Both the position numbers and the translations under genes were made by a program. A stretch of 64,000 bases of DNA from Halalkalicoccus sp. CG83 (lineage in GTDB: Archaea > Halobacteriota > Halobacteria > Halobacteriales > Halalkalicoccaceae), in contig NZ_JAZDDH010000002.1 in the NCBI RefSeq assembly GCF_037081715.1, positions 248,001 to 312,000 of the forward strand, written 5' to 3'. The first letter of the stretch is position 1. Each line of letters opens with the position of its first letter. The notes under the pieces were generated by a model. That model was not told where the DNA came from and did not search any database. It saw nothing but the letters and a program-made list of their open reading frames with translations. This document shows, in pieces, positions 1-8,306 of the stretch.

Positions 1-970
1 GCTCGTCGGGGAACGACGAGAGGAGGAACGTATCGGCCGCGGGGAACATGCTGTGGATGACGTAGCCGACGACGGCGCTGAGGACGACGATCCCGAGCAG
101 GCCGTTCGTCACGGTCAGCAGGAGGACGCTCGCGACGAACGCCCCGATGACGGCGAGCAGGTAGGGGAACGTCGGCAGCCGGTCGACGAGCAGTCCGCTG
201 ATCCAGAAGGCGGGCACGCCCGCGGCGAACGCCACCGTCAGCAGGTTCCGTGCCGTGCCCGGGGAGAACCCGCGTGCGGTCTCGAGGTAGGACGGGTAGA
301 AGTTGAACAGTCCCTGCCAGAGGAAGCTCGCCGCGCCGAAGATCGCGATTCCGAGGGCGATCAGACGCCACTGAGCCCTGATTGCGCCGAGGAAGTCACG
401 GTCGGCGCCGCTCGCCGCGGGGAACTCGGTCCGTTTCGCGGTCCGGTAGAGGACGACCGTCGAGACGAGCGCGCCGGCCGCGATGGCTGCGAACACCAGC
501 CGCCAGGAGACGAACAGCGCGAGCGTCACCATCGGCGCGGCGACCACGGCAGCGAGCTGGGTCGCCGTGCCGTGGATGCCGAGCATCCGTCCGACCTGCC
601 CCGTGTAGAGCTCACTGATCAGCGGGTTCGCGGCGACGAAATACCCGCTGGTCGCGGTTCCGATCAGGAAGGCGCCGAGCGCGAGCGTGAGCACCGAGTT
701 CGCGAACGTCGCGACGAGCGAGGCGCCGCTCAGCATCGTGCCCGCCAGCAGCACCACCCGATGGCGGGGGACGATCGTCAGCAGGTAGCCGATGGGGATC
801 CTGGGGAGCGCGCTGCCGGTCCACACCAGGGTGACGATCAGTCCGATCGTGCCCGGCCCGACCGAGAACGCCGCCTGTAGCGGCTCGACCAGCGGCGCGT
901 AGACGACGCGGACGAGGTTGATCAGGAACGCCATCGAACACAGCGACGCGAACAGCCGGGTCGATGCCAC
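1..970 (-). CDS. MFS transporter, C-terminus cut off by window edge
   Basis: Open reading frame running off the left edge; about 320 residues are visible. It is a chain of hydrophobic helices with short charged loops. A Gly/Pro-rich loop (IPIGYLLTIVPRHRVV) after helix 2 sits where MFS motif A is expected, and later helices contain FLWQGLFNFYPSYLETARG and YLLAVIGAFVASVLLL. This is the layout of a 12-helix major facilitator permease missing its last helix or two. The start is either GTG at 970 or ATG at 934; GTG is preferred because it completes the first amphipathic segment. The substrate cannot be read from the sequence. No operon partner is visible, since the next gene ends at 1144 on the same strand with its own spacing. 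Confidence 0.8.
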   Translation of the reverse strand, partial: MASTRLFASLCSMAFLINLVRVVYAPLVEPLQAAFSVGPGTIGLIVTLVWTGSALPRIPIGYLLTIVPRHRVVLLAGTMLSGASLVATFANSVLTLALGAFLIGTATSGYFVAANPLISELYTGQVGRMLGIHGTATQLAAVVAAPMVTLALFVSWRLVFAAIAAGALVSTVVLYRTAKRTEFPAASGADRDFLGAIRAQWRLIALGIAIFGAASFLWQGLFNFYPSYLETARGFSPGTARNLLTVAFAAGVPAFWISGLLVDRLPTFPYLLAVIGAFVASVLLLTVTNGLLGIVVLSAVVGYVIHSMFPAADTFLLSSFPDE

Positions 971-1143
971 TGTCTCGAACGAGGCGGGGTCGGATGGCAA
1001 CCCTTTCGAAACGCGGCGGCCTTGCCGTCTACCGTCCGTCGTGTCGGACGAAAACGGTGTCCGCGTCGATCCGGGCGCTGCCGGCGAGTGCTCGACGTAT
1101 CGTCCGTACGGATCGCCGGCTTGGAGACGGCTATCGCGTCCGC

Positions 1144-1668
1144 TCAGTCGAGCGTTACGCTTCGGTCGGAGAACGCGTACGTCGCCCCACCGAGGGCGAT
1201 CCGATTTCTTCGGACGACCCTCGCCGTCCGCAGCCCGATCGAGCCGTCGACCCAGATCGTCCGCTCGTCGGCGAGCCACCCGTCCGGAAGTACGCACTCG
1301 AACGAGACCCGTCCGTCACCGGCCGGCGTGATCGACTCGAGCTCGACGTCCGCCGGCGGCGGACCGACGTCGTCGGACCAGTGGACGCGGTGAAGCGTCT
1401 TCCCTCGCCGGGTCGCCCCGATCCGCAGGTCACACCCCGTGATTTCGGCGTGCGCGTTCGTCGGACCCCGAAACCGAAGGGCGAACCGAACGCCGGCGGG
1501 GGGTTGCTCGTCGTGGATGGTCTCGATCGCCGCGAGTTCGACGTCGCGGGCCACCTCGTCGGCGGCGCGACGATGCACCCGTCGCGAGAGACGCGTCCCG
1601 AACACGGGGACGACCTTTCCGACCGCCTTCACGAGCAGGTAGTAGAGGAGGTACAGCAGCGGGATCAT
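1144..1668 (-). CDS. Hypothetical protein with N-terminal membrane anchor (174 aa)
   Basis: The protein starts with a hydrophobic segment (MIPLLYLLYYLLVKAVGKVV) that should be a single transmembrane helix or uncleaved anchor. A soluble domain of about 150 residues follows, with beta-rich character. The ATG at 1668 is chosen because it places the hydrophobic stretch at the very N-terminus; an upstream in-frame extension to 1752 is Arg/Ser-rich and overlaps the neighbouring aldo/keto reductase, so it is unlikely to be translated. I do not recognise the family. It is downstream of the aldo/keto reductase on the same strand (that gene stops at 1721), so co-transcription is possible. Confidence 0.65.
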   Translation of the reverse strand: MIPLLYLLYYLLVKAVGKVVPVFGTRLSRRVHRRAADEVARDVELAAIETIHDEQPPAGVRFALRFRGPTNAHAEITGCDLRIGATRRGKTLHRVHWSDDVGPPPADVELESITPAGDGRVSFECVLPDGWLADERTIWVDGSIGLRTARVVRRNRIALGGATYAFSDRSVTLD

Positions 1669-1720
1669 CTCGGCAGAGAGTCGCGGGGCGTCTCGGTGCC
1701 GGATGGGGCTCGATCCGGGC

Positions 1721-2809
1721 TCATTCGAACACCGAGTCGAACGCGTCGGCACCCATCGGATCGTAGCGTCCGGCGTCGAGGTTCTCCGCGACGTGGTTCC
1801 GATCGCTCATTCCGACGAGCGCGCTCGTCACGCCGGGGGCGCTTCGTGCGAAGTTGATCGCCCGCTGTGCGGACGTCTCGCCCTCCAGACGGTCGGCTAC
1901 CGCCTCGGGCAGCCCCTCGGCGAGCCGTCCCTGACCGATGCTCGCGCTCGCGAAGACGTTCAGTCCGGCGTCCCGGGCGAACCGGAGCGCGCTCTCGACC
2001 CCCTCGGAGCCCTCGTGGGCTTCGACCGTGAACGCGTCGGCCATGTGGACGTTGAACGGCAACTGGATCGCCCGGAGGTGGGTCGCGACGTTCCCGGCGG
2101 CCTTCGCCGCGCTTCGTGCTCGCGAGACGACCTCCGGGAGCGAGAGGTAGCTCGCGTGTTCCTCGTGGACCCGGAACGCCTCCCAGGTCGCCACTCCGTA
2201 GTAGCGCAGATCGCCGTCGGCGACGCGCTCCTCCAGGCGCTCGAAGGTGGCCTCCAACCGGGCGTAGACCGCCTCGCGCGAACGCTCCTGGAGCTGGCCC
2301 TCGGGGTTGTGGACGTAGTAGAGATCGATCGTCTCCACGTCGAGATTGGCAAGCGAGCGATCGAGCTGATCGTCGAGGAAGTCGGGCGCGATGCAGTGGC
2401 TCCCTCGGACCAGTTCCGAGCGGTCCACGACGCCCGAATCGACGTACTCCTCGCGGACGTACCTCCCCGGGTCGTCGGGTCGCTCGCCGTCGAACGGGAC
2501 GAAGCCCCCCTTCGTCGCCACCACGACGGCCTCCCGGTCGACGTTGGCGTCTGAGAGCGCTCTCCCCGCTACTCGCTCGCTTCGCTGGTGGCGGTAGTTG
2601 ATCGCGGTGTCGATCAGGTTACAGCCCGACTCGAGCGCCGCGGTGATCGCCTCCTCGTACCGGTCGTCGACCTCGGCCGTGGGCTCGCCGAGGTAGGTGC
2701 CGAGACCGACGCTCGAGACGACGCCGTCGCCGAATCGTCGGAAGTAGGTGCGCCCGAACTCCTCGGTGAAGCGATCCCGATACGCCCAGGTCCCCTCCTT
2801 GGTCGCCAT
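1721..2809 (-). CDS. Aldo/keto reductase (362 aa)
   Basis: NAD(P)H-dependent carbonyl reductase fold (TIM barrel). The catalytic tetrad is visible: Asp67 and Tyr72 in NLIDTAINYRHQRSE, Lys100 in VVVATKGGF, and His167 in IDLYYVHNPE. The C-terminal part retains the ALVGMSD stretch typical of the cofactor-binding end. It is slightly longer than the 300-330 residues usual for the family because of an insertion (about residues 105-140) between the Lys and His motifs. The ATG at 2809 is the only good start before the conserved N-terminus. The physiological substrate is unknown. A second, shorter aldo/keto reductase of a different subgroup lies at 26520-27344. Confidence 0.9.
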   Translation of the reverse strand: MATKEGTWAYRDRFTEEFGRTYFRRFGDGVVSSVGLGTYLGEPTAEVDDRYEEAITAALESGCNLIDTAINYRHQRSERVAGRALSDANVDREAVVVATKGGFVPFDGERPDDPGRYVREEYVDSGVVDRSELVRGSHCIAPDFLDDQLDRSLANLDVETIDLYYVHNPEGQLQERSREAVYARLEATFERLEERVADGDLRYYGVATWEAFRVHEEHASYLSLPEVVSRARSAAKAAGNVATHLRAIQLPFNVHMADAFTVEAHEGSEGVESALRFARDAGLNVFASASIGQGRLAEGLPEAVADRLEGETSAQRAINFARSAPGVTSALVGMSDRNHVAENLDAGRYDPMGADAFDSVFE

Positions 2810-2874
2810 GTCCGTTCATCGGGGCGAGCACACTAACCCTAACCGGCTCCAGCCCTCCCGCGGATCGCCTCGAA

Positions 2875-3759
2875 CTACCGGTCCCGATAGGCCGTCACTG
2901 CCTCCCGGTATCCCTCGCGGAACGTCGGGTACTCGAGTTCGTAGCCGAGCTCGCGGAGCTTCGCGTTCGAGCAGCGCTTGCTCGTGAGGATTCGCCGGCG
3001 GGCGGCCTCCGAGAGGTCGCCCTCGTCGAGGCGCTCCTCCTTCGTTCGCTTCGGCGGCGTCTCGACGCCGCACTGCTCGGCGAGCCAGTCGGCGAACGCC
3101 CACTTCTCGGCGGGTTCGTCGTCCGAGACGAGCACGGCCTCCCCGCGGGCGAGGTCCTCCTCGAGCAGGTACCGGACGGCGCCGGCCGCGTCGTCGCGAT
3201 GCACCATGTTGAGGTAGCCCGCCGTGACGGGCCCCTCGAGATACCGCTCGAGTCGGTAGCGTTCCGGGCCGTAGAGCCCGGAGAAGCGCGCGACCGTGCC
3301 GTCGATCGCGATCGACGACTCCAGTGCGATTCGTTCGGCCTCGGCGAGCACGCGCGTCTTCTCGGTGGTCGGTTCGATCGGCGTCTCCTCGTCGACCCAG
3401 TCGCCGCCGTGGTCGCCGTAGACGCCGGTACTCGAGGTGTAAACCAGCCGATCGGGCGGGTGTTCGCGCGCCGAGAACTGGTCGATCGCCGTCTCGAGAC
3501 CCTCGACGTAGACCTCGCGGGCGGCGTCGGCACCGCGGCCGCCGGAGCTCGCCGCGAAGACCAGCGCGTCGGCGTCGGGAACCGTCGAGAGCCCCTCAGG
3601 GTCGGTGACGTCCGCCCGCACCGCGTCGAATCCGGCGGCCTCGATCTCCTCCACCCCCTCCGGAGAGCGCCGGACGCCGACGACGTCGTGGCCGCGCGCG
3701 AGAAGCCGTCGGCCGAGTTCGAGGCCGACGTAGCCACAGCCCAGGATCGCGACGCGCAT
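2875..3759 (-). CDS. Atypical SDR / NAD-dependent epimerase-like protein (294 aa)
   Basis: The N-terminus MRVAILGCGYVGLELG carries the Rossmann glycine motif (Gly7, Gly9, Gly12), and YTSSTGVYGD (about residues 106-115) is the usual beta-strand with the catalytic Ser/Thr of epimerase-type SDRs. The classical Tyr-x-x-x-Lys pair is not seen; the matching position reads PTTEKTRVLAEAE, as in the YeeZ-like atypical SDRs, so dehydrogenase activity should not be assumed. The start codon overlaps the stop of the DUF5791 gene by one base (TGATG), so the two genes form a translationally coupled operon. Substrate unknown. Confidence 0.82.
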   Translation of the reverse strand: MRVAILGCGYVGLELGRRLLARGHDVVGVRRSPEGVEEIEAAGFDAVRADVTDPEGLSTVPDADALVFAASSGGRGADAAREVYVEGLETAIDQFSAREHPPDRLVYTSSTGVYGDHGGDWVDEETPIEPTTEKTRVLAEAERIALESSIAIDGTVARFSGLYGPERYRLERYLEGPVTAGYLNMVHRDDAAGAVRYLLEEDLARGEAVLVSDDEPAEKWAFADWLAEQCGVETPPKRTKEERLDEGDLSEAARRRILTSKRCSNAKLRELGYELEYPTFREGYREAVTAYRDR

Positions 3760-4187
3760 CAGTGTTTTCGCTCCGCGATGAGGTAGTGGATCTCGGCGTA
3801 CTCCGCGAGGCTCATCGATGCGCGCCCCTCGACGCGCTGGTGGACCTCCTTGCCCGAGAGGTCGCGCTCGAGGTTCGCGGCGATGGTGTCGACGTCGAGC
3901 ACCGCTGTGGTCATCCCCAACAGCAGTCGATCCTCGATCTCGGCGCGGACGATCTCCGCGTCGGGCTCCTCGGGATCGAGCGCGAGGATCGCGCTCGCCT
4001 CCTCGACGGTCAGCTCCGGCGAGTCCCCCTCGACGAGCGCACGAAGCGTCTCGGTGTCGACGCCCGTCTCCTCGGCGGCGGCCTCGATGCCGACCCCTTC
4101 GACGACCTCGGCGAGTTCCGCCTCGTACTGTTCGCGCAGGTTGTCGGGGCTCTCGGCTTCGCTGCCGTCGAGGTCGCGATAGAGCAT
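3759..4187 (-). CDS. DUF5791-like haloarchaeal protein (142 aa)
   Basis: A small acidic soluble protein. Residues 20-90 are helical and resemble a HTH-like arrangement (AAEETGVDTETLRALVEG, then TVEEASAILALDPEEPD), and the C-terminal third includes GKEVHQRVEGRASMSLAEYA. From memory this matches the haloarchaeal DUF5791 family, whose function is unknown. ATG 4187 is chosen because it starts the conserved MLYRDLDG segment; the longer in-frame extension is low-complexity Arg/Ser sequence antisense to the next gene. Its stop overlaps the start of the downstream SDR gene, so the pair is co-translated. Confidence 0.78.
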   Translation of the reverse strand: MLYRDLDGSEAESPDNLREQYEAELAEVVEGVGIEAAAEETGVDTETLRALVEGDSPELTVEEASAILALDPEEPDAEIVRAEIEDRLLLGMTTAVLDVDTIAANLERDLSGKEVHQRVEGRASMSLAEYAEIHYLIAERKH

Positions 4188-4227
4188 ACCCGGGGTTACG
4201 CGTCCCGGGGTAAAAACGCGGGGTCTC

Positions 4228-5574
4228 TCAGACCAGGCTCGCGCCGTCGAACTCGCCGCGATCGAACTCGACCTCCATGAGTTCGAGGATCGTCGGCGCG
4301 ATGTCGTAGAGGTTGGCGTCGCTGATCGAGGCGTCCGGGTCGTCGATGTGGAGCGTCGCGTTGTCGAAGCTGTGCATCCCGTTTCGGGGGCCCTTGTCGA
4401 ACACCTTCCCGTAGCCCTTGAACCCCGACTTGAGGTCGAAGCCGTGGTTCGGGATCGCCACCAGGTCGGGCGCGATGTCGTCGTGGCCGCCGCGGAAGGC
4501 GTCCTCCTTCTCGACGACACGATCGCACACCTTCCGACCGTCGGGACCCTCGAGCGCCTCGAGGTCGGCCTTGAGCTCCGCGCGTACCTCCTCGTACTCC
4601 TCCTCGGGAACGGCTCCCCGTGGCTCGCGGCCCTCGAGGTTGAGATAGAACCGACCGGGGATCAGCGAGTAGGCGCGGGCGTCGTCCGCGATGTCCGCGA
4701 GCTCCGAGTGCTCCTCGTTCTCGAACGAGAGCCAACCCTCGTCCTCGAGCCACTGGTTGAAGTGGACCTCGTGTTCGAGCGTCGTGAAGCCGTGGTCGCT
4801 CGCGATCACGAGGGTGACGTCGTCGGCGAGGCGCTCGCGCAGGTCGCCGACGTACCGGTCGAGCTTCCGGTAGAACTCCATGAACTCCTCGTAGTACTCG
4901 CCCTCCTTCTCGTAGTCCTCGAAGAGGAAGTGGTTCACTCGATCCGTCGTCATGAACACGCCGAAGAAGAGGTCCCAATCGTCGGCATCGAAGTAGTGTT
5001 TGAACGCCTCGTAGCGCGCATCGAGCGTCTCGTGGGCGTCCTCGACGAACTCGCTCTTGTCCTCCTGGTGGCCGAGCTTCGCGTTCACGTCGATCCGGTA
5101 GTCCAGACCCGAGAGCGTCTCGCGCAGTTCGTCGGGGTAGGCCGCCTTGTCGAGACCGGGTGAGAGGAAGCCCGAGACCATTCTCTGTACCGTGCGCTGG
5201 GGCGGGAACGTGACGGGAACGTTCAGTACGCTGGCGTTGCGGTTCGCGTCGGTGACGCGGTCCCAGAGGCGCTCGGCCTGGACGTCCCTGCCCATCGGGA
5301 CGTACGTCTCGTAGGAGTCGACCTCGCGGTCCTGAAAGCCGTAGACGCCGGTCTCGCCGGGGTTCTTCCCCGTCGTCAGCGACGGCCAGCACGCGCTCGA
5401 CTCCGGCGGAACGATGCTCTCGATCGCGCTCGCGGTACCCTCCTCGGCGATCGCGGCGAAGTTCGGGAACTCCTCGGGGTGTTCGGAGAGGAGCGTATGT
5501 GGCACGCCGTCGATGCCGATGAAGGCGACACGGGGCGCATCGTCGCCGCCGCGTATTCGGTCGAAGAGACCCAT
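4228..5574 (-). CDS. Alkaline phosphatase superfamily phosphodiesterase/pyrophosphatase (448 aa)
   Basis: A metal-dependent hydrolase of the type I phosphodiesterase/nucleotide pyrophosphatase group. The first metal ligand Asp22 lies in FIGIDGVPHTL, the expected nucleophile region is CWPSLTTGKNP (Thr66 likely), later metal sites include FMTTDRVNHF and IASDHGFTTLEHEVH, and the C-terminal GMHSFDNATLHI holds another His. Length and motif order fit family members that hydrolyse phosphodiester or phosphonate-like bonds; the substrate is not determined. There is no signal peptide, so it should be cytoplasmic. It stops 40 bases before the DUF5791 start, on the same strand, and could be read with it. 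Confidence 0.87.
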   Translation of the reverse strand: MGLFDRIRGGDDAPRVAFIGIDGVPHTLLSEHPEEFPNFAAIAEEGTASAIESIVPPESSACWPSLTTGKNPGETGVYGFQDREVDSYETYVPMGRDVQAERLWDRVTDANRNASVLNVPVTFPPQRTVQRMVSGFLSPGLDKAAYPDELRETLSGLDYRIDVNAKLGHQEDKSEFVEDAHETLDARYEAFKHYFDADDWDLFFGVFMTTDRVNHFLFEDYEKEGEYYEEFMEFYRKLDRYVGDLRERLADDVTLVIASDHGFTTLEHEVHFNQWLEDEGWLSFENEEHSELADIADDARAYSLIPGRFYLNLEGREPRGAVPEEEYEEVRAELKADLEALEGPDGRKVCDRVVEKEDAFRGGHDDIAPDLVAIPNHGFDLKSGFKGYGKVFDKGPRNGMHSFDNATLHIDDPDASISDANLYDIAPTILELMEVEFDRGEFDGASLV

Positions 5575-5612
5575 GGCTCCTCCTACTGTCGTCCCCTACA
5601 AGAAGTTTCGTT

Positions 5613-5741
5613 TCACCGCTCGGCGTGCGGATCGTCCCCATCCTGCGATCCGCCCTCCTGACCGTTCTCGGCGCCCTTCTCGAGGTTCGTCGGGACGATC
5701 GTCGGATGATCGATGCCGACCGCGGCTGAGTTGGTTGCCAT
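5613..5741 (-). CDS. Candidate small protein (42 aa)
   Basis: An ATG-to-TGA reading frame coding for 42 residues, beginning MATNSAAVGIDHPTIVPTNL and followed by an acidic, Gly/Gln-rich tail ending DDPHAER. Composition is haloarchaeal (acidic, few hydrophobics). A possible TATA-like stretch (TTATGGG on the minus strand, near 5775) lies about 35 nt upstream. It sits between the pyrophosphatase gene and the phosphatase-superfamily gene on the same strand, in space otherwise unexplained. There are no Cys or His clusters. It might instead be noncoding leader sequence; conservation of the IDHPTIVPTN core would decide. Confidence 0.45.
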   Translation of the reverse strand: MATNSAAVGIDHPTIVPTNLEKGAENGQEGGSQDGDDPHAER

Positions 5742-5864
5742 CGCGTCACCGTAGGGTACGACTCGACAAAAGATTACCCATAAGCATAACACATCGGTCG
5801 AGCGGGTGCTGATTACCGTCGTACATTATTCGGGAACGAGAAGGGACGGGAGCCGCCGGAACGC

Positions 5865-6398
5865 TCAGTCGAACTGCTCCTCGTAGAGCTCCTGGGCGTG
5901 TTCGATCGCGTCGTAGGCCGCCTGACGGTCCTCCCAGCCCTGGGTCTCGACCTCCTTGCCCTCCTCGAGGTTCTTGTAGGTCGAGAAGAACTCGTCGATC
6001 TCGTCGATCGTCTGCTGGGGGATGTCCTCGAGGTCCTCGATGTGGTCGTATCGGGGGTCCTCGCTGGGGACGGCGATCACCTTGTCGTCCTGCTCGCCGT
6101 CGTCGTCCATCTTCATCAGCGCGACGGGACGGGCCTCGACGACACAACCCGGGAACGTCTGGTCCTCGACGAGCACGAGCACGTCGAAGGGGTCCTCGTC
6201 GTCGTACCACGACTGCGGGATGAAACCGTAGTCCGAGGGGTAGTGGACGTTCGAGTGGAGCACCCGATCCAGCACGACGCCGGGGATGTCCTTCTCGTAT
6301 TCGTACTTGTTGCGCTCGCCCTTCAGACACTCGACCACCGCGTAGATCTCTTCCGGCGGGTTCGGGCCGGTTTCTAGGTCTTCCCAGAGGTTGGTCAT
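5865..6398 (-). CDS. ppa: Inorganic pyrophosphatase (177 aa)
   Basis: Family I soluble pyrophosphatase, hydrolysing PPi to two phosphates and pulling biosynthetic reactions forward. The signature DDEDPFDVLVLVEDQTF contains the Mg-binding aspartates, and the upstream NKYEYEKDIPG and HYPSDYGFIPQSWYDD segments carry the conserved Lys, Tyr and Glu residues. The length of about 175 residues is typical. ATG 6398 (MTNLWEDL) is chosen; an in-frame extension to 6443 is Arg/Lys-rich and not conserved-looking. It is transcribed divergently from the PadR regulator at 6619 across a 220-bp spacer. Confidence 0.97.
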   Translation of the reverse strand: MTNLWEDLETGPNPPEEIYAVVECLKGERNKYEYEKDIPGVVLDRVLHSNVHYPSDYGFIPQSWYDDEDPFDVLVLVEDQTFPGCVVEARPVALMKMDDDGEQDDKVIAVPSEDPRYDHIEDLEDIPQQTIDEIDEFFSTYKNLEEGKEVETQGWEDRQAAYDAIEHAQELYEEQFD

Positions 6399-6618
6399 CG
6401 TCACCTTCCTCTGCTTCGGGCGGGGAAAAAGTCCTTTCGACACCCCGATAGCACGTGAACGATGGTAACTAACCCCGCACGACGTCTTTCATACCCGTAC
6501 GACGAACCTCTTCGCTCCGTTCCCGTTTCACCCTCTAATAGTATTATCTGTGAGTACTTTCTTAAACAAGGCGGATGGTTGATAACTGTTAAATAGATGG
6601 ATGACATGTTCTACGGCG

Positions 6619-6996
6619 ATGTCAGAGGCACAAGAAGTTCAGGGCACCCAGCGAACGGCACACGACTTGACTGCGTTCCAGCACAACATTCTGGTGATCC
6701 TCGCCGAGGAGCCGATGTACGGGCTGGCGATCAAGCGCGAACTCGAGAGCTACTACGAGACCGAGGTGAACCACGGGCGGCTCTACCCCAATCTCGACGA
6801 CCTCGTCGAGCGCGGTCTGGTCGAGAAGAGCGAGCTCGATAAGCGGACCAACCAGTACGAACTCACCGACGACGGCTACGGAACCGTCCTCGGCCAGCTC
6901 GAGTGGGTCTTCTCGAAGCTCATCACCGACGACGAGCGCGCGGCCGACGTCCGTGAGCTCGTCGACGGCCAGGCACAGAGCTCGACGCAGAGCTAG
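6619..6996 (+). CDS. PadR family transcriptional regulator (125 aa)
   Basis: Winged-helix DNA-binding protein. The PadR pattern is clear: FQHNILVILAEEPMYGLAIK for the first helices, then VNHGRLYPNLDDLVERGLVE for the recognition helix region and KRTNQYELTDDGY for the wing. The short C-terminal helix would dimerise the protein. ATG 6619 (MSEAQEVQ) is favoured over the ATG at 6601: a TATA-like GTTAAATAG at 6587-6595 gives a start point close to 6619. The AT-rich spacer upstream could hold its own operator, as PadR proteins often autoregulate. Its last codons overlap by 4 bases the convergent rnhA-operon gene. Confidence 0.9.
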   Translation: MSEAQEVQGTQRTAHDLTAFQHNILVILAEEPMYGLAIKRELESYYETEVNHGRLYPNLDDLVERGLVEKSELDKRTNQYELTDDGYGTVLGQLEWVFSKLITDDERAADVRELVDGQAQSSTQS

Positions 6997-7541
6997 GAGC
7001 GCTCCTCCTTCGCGACCCGCTCGACGTGTTCGAGCGACAGCTCCACGACCGTCTTCTGCTCCTCGCTCGGCCACGCGTTCCGCACGAAGTACTCCGTGAG
7101 GAACTCCGCGCGTTCCCGCGGCGTCGCGGTCCCGACCCGGCGGGCGTAGTGGTTGCCCATGAAGTCCGCGAAGGCGTCGGCGTTCGCCCCGTGGACGTCG
7201 CCGTGCTCCTCGCGGACGCGCCGTGCGACCGCGCGGTTGTGCTCCTCGATGATCCCCCAGTCGTCCGGGTCCGCCGGCCCCGAGAGGTGGACCTCGATCG
7301 CCCGGTCGGTGTCGTCGATCCGTTCGGGACGGATCGTGCCGTCCTCGACCCACTCCTCGGGGTGGAGGACGAGCGTCTCGGTGGCGTCGCCCTCGCGGAC
7401 GCGGGCGGTAAAGGCGTGATCCGCGAGCAGCGTCTCGCGTCGATCGCGATAGAGCGCCGCTTCCTCGTCCGTCGGCACCTCCCGGGCGAGCCTCGTCAGC
7501 CGTTCCGCCTCCTCGATCACGTCATCGGGCAGGTCAGCCAT
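6993..7541 (-). CDS. RnhA operon protein, haloarchaeal DUF7108-like (182 aa)
   Basis: A conserved haloarchaeal protein known mainly by its position next to RNase HI; family name from memory. The N-terminal half is a helical, charged segment (EEAERLTRLAREVPTDEEAA), the middle has a beta-rich part (TLVLHPEEWVEDGTIRPE), and the C-terminal half holds FADFMGNHYARRVGTATPRE. There are no Cys clusters or membrane segments. Its ATG overlaps the stop of rnhA by 8 bases, so the two are translationally coupled and probably act in the same process (RNA-DNA hybrid removal), although its own activity is unknown. Confidence 0.82.
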   Translation of the reverse strand: MADLPDDVIEEAERLTRLAREVPTDEEAALYRDRRETLLADHAFTARVREGDATETLVLHPEEWVEDGTIRPERIDDTDRAIEVHLSGPADPDDWGIIEEHNRAVARRVREEHGDVHGANADAFADFMGNHYARRVGTATPRERAEFLTEYFVRNAWPSEEQKTVVELSLEHVERVAKEERS

Positions 7542-8127
7542 TCTCGAACGCCTCGTTCACCAGTTCGTCGGCGCGCTCGTTTATCTCCCGCGGAACGTGC
7601 GACAGCGACCACTCGTCGAACGCCTCGAGCAGCTCGCGGACTCGCACGCGTCGCTCGCGCAGGTCGGGGTCGTTCGTGTTCCACGCGCCGCGGACCTGCT
7701 TGACGATCAGTTCGGAGTCGCCACGGATCTCGAGGACGTCGAACCCGTAGTCGCGTGCCGCCTCGAGTCCCCGGATCAGCGCCTCGTACTCCGCGAGGTT
7801 GTTCGTCGCCTGCCCGATGCGTTCGCCCCCCTCGGCGACGATCCCGTCGCCGCTCACGATCACCCAGCCGATCGCGGCGGGACCGGGATTGCCGCGGCTC
7901 CCGCCATCGAAGTAGAGGTGGGCTCGGCCGCCTCCCTCGCGCAGCACCGCTTTGATGTCGGCCGGACGTTTCCCCTGTACCACCACCGTCCCGTCGTAGG
8001 CGACCGCGCTCGCCTCCCCTAGACTCGCACGCCAGCGCTCGTGGTCGGTGTTGCCCGGCGAGAGTTCCGCGCCGGCCTCGCGCAGTCGTTCGCGGGCCGT
8101 CTCCGGGTCGCAGTCGAGGCTCGGCAT
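7534..8127 (-). CDS. rnhA: Ribonuclease HI (197 aa)
   Basis: Cleaves the RNA strand of RNA-DNA hybrids. The catalytic residues are visible: Asp74 in YFDGGSRGNPG, Glu113 in NNLAEYEAL, Asp137 in IRGDSELIVKQV, and the last acidic residue Asp187 in NERADELVNEA. A haloarchaeal N-terminal domain of about 65 residues precedes the catalytic domain. ATG 8127 (MPSLDCDP) is chosen because further upstream the frame reads Ser/Arg-rich noncoding sequence through the promoter of the divergent tfb gene. It is the first gene of a two-gene operon with the RnhA operon protein. Confidence 0.95.
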   Translation of the reverse strand: MPSLDCDPETARERLREAGAELSPGNTDHERWRASLGEASAVAYDGTVVVQGKRPADIKAVLREGGGRAHLYFDGGSRGNPGPAAIGWVIVSGDGIVAEGGERIGQATNNLAEYEALIRGLEAARDYGFDVLEIRGDSELIVKQVRGAWNTNDPDLRERRVRVRELLEAFDEWSLSHVPREINERADELVNEAFENG

Positions 8128-8271
8128 TGTCCGACGCTCGCCGCCTCTCCGATAAAACCGTTCTGATACGCCCCTCGAACCGGAGACGGCCGTAGAGACG
8201 CGGCTGACGGGGGCTCGACCCTGATCGAGGGTGTTGTGTCGTCCGACGTAGGTCTCGATCTCGACCGAGGG

Positions 8272-8277
8272 TTTAAG
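8272..8277 (+). promoter_or_regulatory. TATA-like box for tfb
   Basis: TTTAAG within GGGTTTAAGTG, preceded by a purine-rich CGAGGG (BRE-like). Its centre is about 32 nt before the tfb ATG at 8307, compatible with a very short leader. Confidence 0.5.
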
Positions 8278-8306
8278 TGTTTCGGAACCACTACCACTTA
8301 AGTGCG

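Noticed and set aside
53-880. 275-codon plus-strand frame at the left edge
   Set aside because: It is a Glu/Arg/Gly-rich mirror of the MFS transporter on the opposite strand, with no hydrophobic helices or family resemblance.
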